A DNA stretch of 64,000 nt. Source: Arcuatula senhousia (taxonomy: Eukaryota; Mollusca; Bivalvia; Mytilida; Mytilidae). Under the pieces are notes generated by a model. It was given only the letters and a program-made list of their open reading frames with translations, had not been told where the DNA came from and ran no database searches. A program made the position numbers and the translations under genes. Positions 27,701 through 39,700 of this stretch are shown here, one piece after another. The stretch lies in the NCBI GenBank assembly GCA_963971305.1, contig OZ020316.1, positions 14,960,745 to 15,024,744 on the forward strand, written 5' to 3'. Each line of letters starts with the position of its first letter. Position 1 is the stretch's first letter.

Positions 27701-30700
27701 TAACAAATATCAAGAGGCTGTGATTATTAGTTTTCGAGGAAATTATTACGAAAATATTTTCCCCATCCGCACTCCGCACGCCCAAAATTAACCATTTTAT
27801 TACTGGGATTTTTCACTTGAACAAAGTCTAAATTTTTGCCGTTAAATATAACTTGTTTTTGACCGCTTTGAACGAAACATATTACATCAATTTTGATATT
27901 CGAAAAGTTTCCCGAAAATTGTGTAAACATTGTCAATTCTGCATATGCGCATTCAGAAGAAAAAGCGATGAAACTTTTTGAATCCACACAATAACATTGT
28001 AATTGATAATTTATTTCCCTTTTTTCTCGAAATGTTATAATTGTTAAAAGTATTTGTACAAATAAAAATGACAACAAAGTTCCAAACAATAAATTTTGCT
28101 ACGCCTGACGTGCGTTTCGTCTATTCAAGACTCATCAAGTATTTGTACAAAATATTTTACTGATGGTCGCTAATAAAATAAAGTTTAATAAATACATTTG
28201 GTAAATATATAAAAAAACTAGATCGACGTGTTTAAAAATTAAAATATATATCAAATATGACATGTATGAAATAACGTATAATCATGTTCTATAAAATGAC
28301 AAACACTTACCTTAAAAAGCAGATAAACAAATCCCGAAAACATCAATTCTGTGATGGCTAGTTTACATTAAAGTGACCACGTGAAATATCAATTGCCTTT
28401 TTAGCTCACCTGGACCGAAGGTCCATGTGAGCTATTACCATCACTTGGCGTCCGTCGTCGTCGTCGTCGTCTGTTAACAATTTTTCAAAAATCTTCTCCT
28501 CTGAAACTACCAAACAGAATTTAATGAAACTTGGTATGAATGATCCTTAGGGTGTCCTGCACCAAACTTGTGTTTTGATTTTTGATCCGTTAAAAAACAT
28601 GGCCGCTGTTACTAAAAATAGACTAGGGGGGTCAGACTACTGTTTTTGGCTTATAAATCAAAAAGTATAAGAGATAGAGGAAATCTGAGGCCACGCTACT
28701 GATTCAGCATCAAAAGCTCTACAAAAGTCTCCATTTGGTCAAAGTTGTCAGATGACCCCTTATAGGGGTTAGGGCCCCTTGAAGGTGAAAAATAGCATTT
28801 TTTCATGTTTTTGGCCTACAGAATGAAAACTATTGCAGATAGAGATTAGCTGTTGCTTGCTTAAATGTTCAGCTCATTTAACTCTACAAAAGTCTCTATA
28901 TGGTCGAAGTTGTCAGATGACCTCTTATAGGGGTTACTGCCCCTTAAAGGTGAAAAATAGCCATTTTTCATGTTTTTGGCCTACAGAATGAAAACTATTG
29001 CAGATAGAGATTAGCTGTTGCTTGCTTAAATGTTTAGCTCATTAAGCTCTACAAAAGTCTCCATAGGGTCGAAGTTGTCAGATAACCCCTTATAGGGGTT
29101 ACGGCCCCTGAAAAATAGCGTTTTTTCATGTTTTTGTCCTACAGAATGAAAACTATTGCAGATAGAGATTAGCTGTTGCTTGCTTAAATGTTCAGCTCAT
29201 TTAGCTCTACAAAATTTTCCATAGGGTCGAAGTTGTCAGATGACCCCTTATAGGGGCTTCGGCCCTTGAAAAATAGCGTTTTTTCATGTTTTTGGCCTAC
29301 AGAATGAAAACTATTGCAAATAGAGATTAGCTGTTGCTTGCTTAAATGTTCAGCTCATTTAGCTCTACAAAATTCTCCATAGGGTCGAAGTTGTCAGATG
29401 ACCCCTTTTAGGGGTTACGGCCCCTGAAAAATAGCGTTTTTTCATGTTTTTGGCCTACAGAATGAAAACTGTTCCACATAGAGATTAGCTGTTGCTTGCT
29501 TAAATGTTCAGCTCATTTAGCTCTACAAAATTCTCCATAGGGGCAAAGTTGTCAGATGACCCCTTATAGGGGTTACGGCCCTTAAAAAATAGCGATTTGT
29601 CATGTTTTTGGCCTACAGAATGAAAACTATTGCAGATAGAGATTAGCTGTTGCTTGCTTAAATGTTCAGCTCATTTAGGTCTACAAAATTCTCCATAGGG
29701 TCGAAGTTGTCAGGTGACCCCTTTTAGGGGTTACGGCCTCTGAAAAGCGATTTTTCATGTTTTTGGCCTACAGAATGAAAACTATTGCAGATAGAGATTA
29801 GCTGTTATTTGCTTAAATGTTCAGCTCATTTAGCTCTACAAAAGTCTCCATAGGGTCGAAGTTGTCAGATGACTCCTTATAGGGGTTATGGCCCCTTATA
29901 GGTGAAAAATGGTGTTTTTGGCCTATAGAATGAAAACTATTGCAGGTAGAGAAAAGCTGTTGCTTGCTTAAATGTTCAGCTCATTTAGCTCTACAAAAGT
30001 ATAGGGTCAACATCAAGACCAGGTGAGCGATTCAGGCTCCTGGGAGCCTCTTGTTATACCAAGAGGTCAAACCGGGTGCTATTGACCTCACACCGGGTTT
30101 ATCTTTCGGAATATTCTCTAGATACTTCCTTTATAATTACAATGAAGGAAAAGGTTAAATGAGTGCGTTTAACCAGGTGCATATCTATAAATAACATTGA
30201 TGTAAGCTTGCAAGGGGTCAAACCAGGTGCTGTTGACCTCGCACCGGGTGAAGGATCTTTCTCAGATATTATTGGTTGATTATAACTGGGAAATCCCCTA
30301 GTATATTTCTGTCTTGCTGGTGAGGATAATGGCTTCCATGACCTAATTTAAAACCTGTCCGCTTCAAAAGTTTACAGGCCGATTGCAATTTAATTACAAC
30401 TTCCATCAAAATTATCTTACACTTGATTCTAGAAAAAACATGTCTTAATCCAATGGTGTATTTATTATGTCTCCCCTTCCCAGAAGGGGGAGACATATTG
30501 TTTTTGTGTCAGTTCTTTTTCTTCTTATTCTTCTTCTTCTTCTTCTTCTTCTTCTTCTTCTTCTTCTCATACAAAGCGTGTCCGGGCCATAACTTTTTTA
30601 TCCTTTGAGATAGGGCTTTGAAATTTGGCATGTGGATGTATCACCATGAGACGATGTGTCGCGTACCAGAATGACCTTCATATGACCTTGACCTTTGACC

Positions 30701-33700
30701 TCAAGGTCAAATTAATGCTAATTTTACATCCAAAGTGTTCCGGGCTATAACTTTTTTGTTCTTTGACATTTGTCTTTGATATATGGCATGTGGATGTATC
30801 ACCATGAGACGATGTGTCACGTATCAGAATGACCTTCATATGACCTTTTCCTTCGACCTCAAGGTTGAATTAATGCTTATTTTACCTGGAAAGTGTGTCT
30901 GTGCCATAACTTTTTTTATATGACCGCAAAAAATTTGTGGTCGTATAATGTTATGGCGATGTCGTCGTCGTCGTCGTCCGCGTCGTCTGGGGACATTTGG
31001 TTTCCGTGCGATAACTTGAGTAGATATTGACCGATTGTTATAAAATTTTGATATGATGTTTTTATTCACTAAAGGAAGGTTGGTATTGCATTTGGGGTTT
31101 CTGGCCCCTACTGTTTTAGAAAAAAGGGCCAAAAGGGGCTAAAATGGTTGTTGTGACAAAACTTCTGTAGAATGTTTATTTTTTATCGGATTTTGACCAT
31201 TCTTGTTTTATTGTATTCCTCAATGAATTCTGTCAACTAAATGTAACAACTGTTTTTATGTATCTTGCAGCGTGACATTGCTAATGGGGGTCAAAGTTTG
31301 GCCACGCCCCAAAAAATCAACTTTTTTATTCGTGGTCCGATTTTCAAAATCTTTTTTTCATTGGAATCCTTGTAAAAATCCCTGCCTGTGTTTTTCAATC
31401 AGATTTGCAATATCTCTTACCGTTTTTCAGAAATTAGGGGTCAAAGGGGCCAAAAACGCCAATTTAAAGTGTTCCTTTGAACGTGCGATTAAACTTTTAA
31501 GTTGTAGTTTCTCAATTGATATGAAATTTTGATATGACATTTTTCACCACATAAGGAAGGTTGGTATTGAATTTGGGTTCTGTAGCCCCTGCTGTTTCGG
31601 AAAAAAGGGCCAAAAGGAACTCAAATGGGTTTATTGACAAAACTTCTGTAGAATGTTATTTTTCATCTGATTTTGATCATTCATTTTTTTAATGAATTAC
31701 TCTATGAATTCTGCCAACTAAATGTGACAACTGTTTTGATATATCCTGCATTGTAACCTTGCAAAAAGGGGGGGGGTAAAAATTTGGCCACACCCCAAAA
31801 TTCAACTTTTTTATTTGTGGTCCAATTTTCAAAAACCTTGTAAAAATCCCTACCTGAGTTTTTGCAATTCAATTTGCAATATTTCTTACCGTTGTTGAGA
31901 AATTACTCGTCAAAGGGACCAAAATGCCAGTTATAAGAGTTTCTTAAAAGTTGGTATAAATACAAAATTCAAATATGCATAGAAAGTCCGTAAAAGTGCT
32001 TTGTGAGTCCACCATGGGCTGCATGTGTCCAAAGCATTTGACAATCCATATTGGGCCTCCAACGTACAGGGTTCAACATGTTGCGGTCGTATCATGCTGC
32101 GCTCGGCGTAGCTTTATATTGTTCTTTGGCAAAGGGCTTTAATATTTGACATGATGATGTATTACCATGAGATTATGTGTTGCTTACCAGAATGACCTTC
32201 ATATGGCCTTGACCTTTGACCTAAAGGTCAAATTAAAGCTAATTTTACATGCAAAGTGTGTCCTGGTTATAACTTTTTATCCTTTGATATTTGGCATGTG
32301 AATGTTTCGCCACGAGACGATATGTCGCATAACAGAATGACCTTCACATGACCTTGACCTTTGACCTCAAGGTCAAATTAATGGGTTTTTTTTTACCTCC
32401 AATGTGTTCCAGGCCATTACTTTTTTGTTGTTTGACATAGGGCTTTGATATTTGGCATGTGGATGTTTTACCATGAGATTATGTGTCGCTTACCAGAATG
32501 ACCTTCATATGACCTTGACCTTTGACCTAAAAGTCAAATTAAAGCTAATTTTACATGCAAAGTGTGTCCTGGTTATAACTTTTTATCCTTTGATATTTGG
32601 CATGTGAATTTTACATCCAATGTGTTCCAGGCCATTACTTTTTTGTTCTTTGACATAGGGCTTTGATATTTGGCATGTGGATGTATCACCATGAGACGGT
32701 GTGTCCTATACCAGAATGACCTTGACCTCAAGGTCAAATTAATACTTATTTTATGTGCAAAGTGTGTCCTGGTCATAACTTTTTATCCTTTGATATTAAG
32801 CATGTGGATGTTTCGCCATGAGACGATGTGTCACGTACCAGAATGACCTTCACCTTTGACCTTAAGATCAAATTAATTCTATTTTTAGACGTAAAACATG
32901 TCTGGGCCATATATATTTTAATCCTATTCAAAAGGCTTTGAATTTTCACGTTTTAATGTGTCACCAACTTTAATGACCTTGACCTGTGACTTCAAAGTCT
33001 AATAAATCCTTATTTGACATGCAAAGCCTTCCAGTCCATAACTTTTTTATCCTTTGACATAGGGTTGCATCATTATTAAAAAAAATGTTGTACAATGTAT
33101 GTCATTGTGACTTTGACCTTTTGACCTCAAGATTGAACTTGTGTTATTCAAGGAAGGGGAGACATCAGTTTTAGTGCACTAAAACAATTTTTCCTAGTTT
33201 TTTTGCTGCAACATATAATAAAGGCTAAACTATCAAGAGAAGTTTTTTACCACATTAATTTGTATATTTATATATAATTATTATTATTATTTTTCTTCTT
33301 TCCGGGCGCGATTTTTCGAACACTTGTGTGCACCGTTTCTCAGAAACCATTAGACGGAATGGTTTGATATCATATGACTTGATAGGCCCATATTCCTAGA
33401 TGTGCCTCCCGAAAAAAAAATGTCAATATATTGGAGGGAACATGGATTTTGGGGGTCTCAAAAGAGGGTGGGGTTTTGCAAAATTTTACTATAGAAGTCT
33501 ATGGGAAAAGTGATATAACTTTATAATATGTGATCTTAACTTTGAAATGCTCTCTTAACTTCAATATCTAAGTAAACGTAGTGGCAAGGTATTAAAGTAA
33601 ACCCTCCATTTCATTGTCTTAAGTGGGGGGGGGGGTAATGCCCCACCCCTTCAAATAACAAAACACTTAATATTTTGAAAACCATTGAGAGCCCCACCCT

Positions 33701-36700
33701 ATAACCATATATATTATTACTCCTTATGTACAAACAAACCATTTGGGTTCACAAGGGGGGGTGGAGAGTCTGAGGGGGGGTCATGCCCCGCCCCCTCAAA
33801 TGATAAAATACTAAATATTCTGAAAACCATTGAGATCCCCACCCTATAACTATATATATTATTACTCCTTATGATAAGACCAATCATATGGTATCGTAGG
33901 GGGGTCTGAGGGGGGGTCAAACCCCTCCCCCCTCAAATGATAAAATACTAAATATTCTGAAAACTTTTGAGATCCCCACCCTATAACCATATATATTATT
34001 GCTCCTCATGATAAGACAAACCATTTGGTACCAAAGGCGGGTTTGAGAGGGGGGGGTCATGCCCCGCCCCCTCACATGATAAAATACTAAATATTATGAA
34101 AACCATTGAGATCCCTACCCTATAACCATATATATTATTACTCTGTATGATAAGACAAACCATTTGGTACATGTACCACAGGGGGATTTGAGGGGGGTCA
34201 TGCCCCACCCCCTCAAATATTAAAATACTAAATATATTCTGAAAACCATTGAGATCCCCACCCTATAACCATATATATTATTATTCCTTATGATAAGGCA
34301 AATCATTTGGTACCATAGGGGGCTCTGAGGGGGTCATGCCCCACCCCCTCAAATGATAAAATACTAATTTTCCTGAAACCATTGAAATCCCCACCCTATA
34401 ACTATATATTATAACTTATTATAATAAGACAAATCATTTTATATGAGAGAGTTAAATACCTTGTGAAAATAGGGAAACCCCTGCCCAATTTTTTCCATGA
34501 GGTTCTAAAAATGCATTTAAAGGCATTTCAAGGATTTTGCTTACCAGTGGGACTTTTGTAAAACTGGTCTTTTAGGGGAACCCCTGCCAAAAATTTTTGC
34601 ATGAGGGTCTAAAAATGCATTTAAAGGCATTTCCAGGATTTTGCTTACCCCTGGGATTTCTGTAAAACTTGTATTTTAGGGAACACCCTGCCCAAATTTT
34701 TCACATGAGATGAAAGGGACTTCGTTTGGGAGACATTCGAAACTGCATCCAGTTTCAATTATACCTTGTTCAAGAAATGTCTGCATGCATTTGGGGTATC
34801 AGAAGGCATTTATCTTAAAATTATATGGGTTGTGGTATTTTCAACTGTATGTATATCATAAATCAAAACAAATTGTGCGTGCTCTGCATATAATTATATG
34901 ATTTGACATGGCCAATTATTTAAATATGTTTCTCTGGCTTCTTTTCTTAATATTCTAGTATTCATATATCCTTCAAAGTGATTTTGAAGGTTTTTGGCTG
35001 GATTTCACGGAGTGAAAAATCCGGGTTATAAAATAGTGAATGTCAGCAACTACTTATCACAGCCACTTGATATTTGGTATACAGCATCAGGGTGAGGTCC
35101 CATAATGTTGGATTCGATTTCAGGTCTGTCGCTCACCTACTTCCTGTTAAACGAAATCCGGCCATTTTTTACTTTGACAGATTTTTGTTATCTTTAAGAT
35201 TTTCATTTAAACTATGGATTAAAGCTTTTATGAATGGGGATCATATCTGTTCACTTGCATTTTTATATTGCAGTATAAGAGATGTCATTATGGACATAGC
35301 TGAGGACAGAGTTACCAGACTTGACAGAGCTTACGCTGTGGAGCAGTGTGCTTGCCCGACAGGTTATAAGGGATTATCTTGTGAGGATTGTGATGTGGGA
35401 TACACCAGGTCAGGAGGGGGACTTTACTTGGGCATCTGTGAACCATGCCAATGTAATGGTCATTCAAGTGAATGTGATCCTGAAACAGGAGTTTGTAGGG
35501 TAAGTAATTGAATGAGTTATTAGGTGGGGAGTGTACTGATATGTTAAGTTTATCTTTAATGTTTTTGGAGACTAAATATATATTATATGGTACATCTTAT
35601 TTGGATGTTGTAGAGGCTTTGATTTTAGTACTTCGTGAAACTTTCTTGTGCACATAAGACCGAACTATTCTGCTTTATAAAAAAATGAATGGCTGTTCAA
35701 TAATTCTTAATATTTTATTGTTTTATTGGAAAAGTAACCTATGTTGTCTTTTTCAATGAGATTTAACCTTTTGGTAATTTTATAAACTAATGATGTAAAT
35801 TTAATATTTGTAGAACTGCCAACACAATACTGAAGGAGATTATTGTGAGAAGTGTTCTCCTGGTTTCTATGGTGATGCCAGACAGGGTTCACCTAATTCA
35901 TGTCAACCATGTCCTTGTCCACTCACAGAATCTCCAAATCAGTGAGTATAATGATGCATCAGCAATCAGCAGTATCATTTCTCAATATTTGCATATAACC
36001 ATTATCATTCTATTATTTTGTCTATTAAGCATGATGTTCAAGATACACATGTAGTCGAAAGGTTTATCTGGACAAATTGATCTTTGGACAAAAAAAAACA
36101 ATTATGTATAACCAATAGCTTATGCAACATATTTTATGTACAAATAAAGTGTAGTAGCACACATATTTTGTACAAATAAAGCATAGAAATAGACAAATTT
36201 TATCATATTTCCAATTACTTATGTATGTTATGTCTACATCTTGCATCTATTTCAGATTTAGTCCTGTTTGTGAACTGATGGGAGATGGTCAGGTGACATG
36301 TACAGCTTGTCCTGCAGGCCATACAGGCAGGCGATGTGAAAGGTACATATAAAATACAATGGTATATCAAGAGGGGACCTCAGGACCTTCTTACAAAAAT
36401 ATTACGGCCAGAATTATATAGAATTTCATTTTACGGTGACCAGGCTTTGTCCACTGAGAGAACCATTAATTTCCTAATAAGCAAAAGGTTGGGATATCCC
36501 ACTGGAGAGTCATGTGCTAAATGGATGTAATGAGTGTAATAAGAATTTGTTTTAATTATCATTTCTTAGGACTCGAAGATATAAATCAAGGGAGATAATT
36601 GACCAATTGGACACTAAGTCACAAAATGGATGTGGGTAATTCTCAGATAAATATCGCTGGAATTCTAATGGCGTTTGTTATTTTGGTCTTATGAATCATG

Positions 36701-39700
36701 TTTTGTAAATAAATCAACACCATACCATTTGCTCATATCTTGATATATGAAAATATATGTATAAAATCTATGAAAATTTTATACACTGTTTATTTACTAT
36801 TTCAGCTGTATCCAGGGTTATACTGGTAACCCACTGAGACCAGGAGATTACTGTAAGATTGGACCAGTTGGTGAGTCTTAGAAATTACTCCAGCCTCACC
36901 CATGTTAATTGAAATTTAGGCTTACATAAGGATAATGAAAACTATTGAATTTTTTTGTATTTGAATTAAATTTAATTATGGGCCAAATTCAGGTTGATGT
37001 CATGAACACTGTTACAATAAAAAGTAATTTTGCTTTTACATGATGGTTGTTGAAATATACTACATACAAAAAGATCACCATTGACATAAATATTAGAAGG
37101 GAAATTCCATGTTGAAATGACAAATGTGTTTATATTTCAGGCTTTTGGGCAAATAACGCTGCACTATATTTATAGAAGTATCTACTTTATTTGTTAAAAA
37201 AAAATTCTTAGAATAAAATTGGCATCACATTTGACATTATATTAATAAGTTATATATTACATGTGCATCATTACATGAAGTGTGACCTTTAACCTTAGAG
37301 TTTGTTCATTCTATTTTTAGGACCTGATTGTAACTGTGACAGTAGAGGAACTGTACCCAATACACAATGTGATCCTAACAACCTTCAATGTCAGTGTAAA
37401 GTAAGTATACTACCCAGATGTGGCAAAATGAAGACTATTAAATTGATGAAATTCTCAGAAGTGTTGGAATATTTTGATTGGCCACAATTGTTAGTGATAC
37501 TGTAATAGTTTTTGTGGTTGCTAATTTTCCCTCTTTCAATACCAATGTCTGTTTTGTGGGAATTAATTTTCACATTTTACATATATTATTTCCATGGTTT
37601 TTCATTGACTTTGTATATAGTGAAAGAATTAGTACACCTTAAAAATGACTATGTATACAGTAAACTATACATATACATGTACCAGAAAATGTAGAAATAT
37701 TCTTGAGACCTGCATGCTTGTGTCTGTATGACACACTATTGAAAACAATCCCACAACAACAATTCTGAATATATTTTACATAACCTTTATACAATTTTGA
37801 ATGACCTTAGCCAATTATTAATAAGTTTGATATTCTGCACCAGCTGACTCCTTCGTTGAAGTTAATTAATGCCTCTTTGACAAAAATCAAGTCTTTGTTT
37901 TGGATTAGGGACTACTGATTTATTGTTGCTCTCCTTTCTTCTTAGAGCAGGGACATATCAATGAAATACATGGAATCTGTCAATTTTGAACACTCTTGTT
38001 AAGACTGAAAAGCCAACTAGTTTTATATATTACAACTTGTTTATGTCCCAATTATGGCTGAAATATGGCGGACAGGACATTAAACAAACAACAATCAATC
38101 AATTAATCAATCTCATTAAATTTTGCACCATAACATTCAGAACCTATCAAATATTTATGCCAGATTTATGTCCCTTTGACCATAGACATTCAGTCCTGAT
38201 TTACTGGTAATTTGTTTAAGTATACTAATTATTAAATATCAATATATTTACAGTCCTATGTCAGAGGTCAGAGATGTAACACCTGTAAGGATGGCTATTT
38301 CTACCTGGACCAGAGTAATCAGCAGGGCTGCCTGGCTTGTTGGTGTAGTGGGGTCACAAACCAGTGTTCCAGCTCATCTTATTACAGAGATCAGGTAAAT
38401 ACAGGTAACCTCAGGTAAATATACAGGTAGACAGAGTATCTGTATATCTACCTGGATCAGAGTAATCAGCAGGGCTGCCTGGCTTGTTGGTGTAGTGGTG
38501 TCACAAACCAGTGTTCCAGCTCATCTTATTACAGAGATCAGGTAAATATAGGTAACCTCAGGTAAATATACAATTAGACAGAGTATCTGTATATCTACCT
38601 GGATCAGAGTAATCAGCAGGGCTGCCTGGCTTGTTGGTGTAGTGGTGTCACAAACCAGTGTACCAGCTCATCTTATTACAGAGATCAGGTAAATACAGGT
38701 AACCTCAGGTAAATATACAGGTAGACAGATTATCTGTATATCTACCTGGACCAGAGTAATCAGCAGGGCTGCCTGGCTTTTTGGCGTAGTGGGGTCACAA
38801 ACCAGTGTTCCAGCTCATCTTATTACAGAGATCAGGTAAATACAGGTAACCTCAGGTAAATATATATCTTTATTTCTCAATAAACCATATGCAATGGTAC
38901 AGAGATTAACACATAAAGTTATTACAATAATATATGCAATATACAAAGGTACAAACATAAATAAACATAAATGGAGGTACAGAAAGAAGCACAATTAAAA
39001 ACGTACAATGTCAATATTTGTTTGATAAAGAGAAAAAAAAAGAAAAAGGGAAAAGAGCATTGGAGAGGCTACCCTGGAGAATCTATCTTTTTCAGTATAG
39101 TTCTAATAAATTTGCAGAGTTTGTTTAAAGTTGGGGTATGTTTGCTATTCAACAATTGGTTAAATTTAATGATATTTGGCCTATTTCTATACTTCAAGTC
39201 TAGAAATTGCTTGCGTTCAGCGGTTAATGAAATACAAATAAAAAGGTAGTGAAATTCATCGCCGATTTCATTTCCTACACATAAAGTACATTTTCTGTTT
39301 TCACGCGGAGTGTTACGCCACCTTCCAGATTCTATAGGAAGATTGTGGTTGACTGTTCGGAAACGACAAAGGGTTATCGCATTTTTATCATCTAAAAGAT
39401 TAAAGTAGTTCTCAAATCCTATTTTATCTTTAAATATCCTATAATTGATGGCTTTTGGTGAGTTTTGAATAATTGATGCCCAATTTTGATGAAATTGATC
39501 AGTTAAGCTTTGCTTGACAGAAGCGTGGAGCCATGTAGTACTATAGAATTGTTGGAAATCCCAAATAAATGGTAGTCCACATGTGGTTAAAGTAGATTTT
39601 ACATGTTTTAGCCAATCAATCTGGTTATCTTGTTTGAGACACAGATCATACAAAATACGCGGCAGTTTTGATTCTTTTCCGGAAATGAGTCTACCCCAAT

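Larger units (their letters stand above)
30466..33192 (+). mobile_element. Hairpin-headed element, family F, interrupted by family G
   Basis: Head TATGTCTCCCCTTCC-cag-aagggggagacata (30466-30497), then a pure TTC microsatellite, then core repeats with ataacttttttgttctttgac and gaccttgacctttgacctca words. The exact 14-base inverse GGAAGGGGAGACAT lies at 33152-33165, and a 16-base tail palindrome TTTTAGTGCACTAAAA at 33169-33184. A family G element is inserted at about 30918-32119. Confidence 0.8.
23239..35273 (+). other. 12 kb intron composed mostly of nested repeats
   Basis: Holds, in order, a family J head (23249), family D copy 1, family E, family D copy 2, family F with family G nested in it, a six-copy tandem array, a family J tail (ends 34770) and a family K element. 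Between these, 25262-25720, 26872-28402 and 30056-30465 are AT-rich with no gene recognised. Confidence 0.8.

Noticed and set aside
27727..28089. 120-codon minus-strand open frame in intron 16
   Set aside because: No family resemblance, AT-rich composition like the surrounding intron, and no neighbouring exon to join.
38447..38865. Extra exons encoding additional laminin-EGF pieces after exon 22
   Set aside because: The repeated units have the donor but no proper acceptor or the 5' cysteines of the module; exon 22 joins directly in frame to exon 23.
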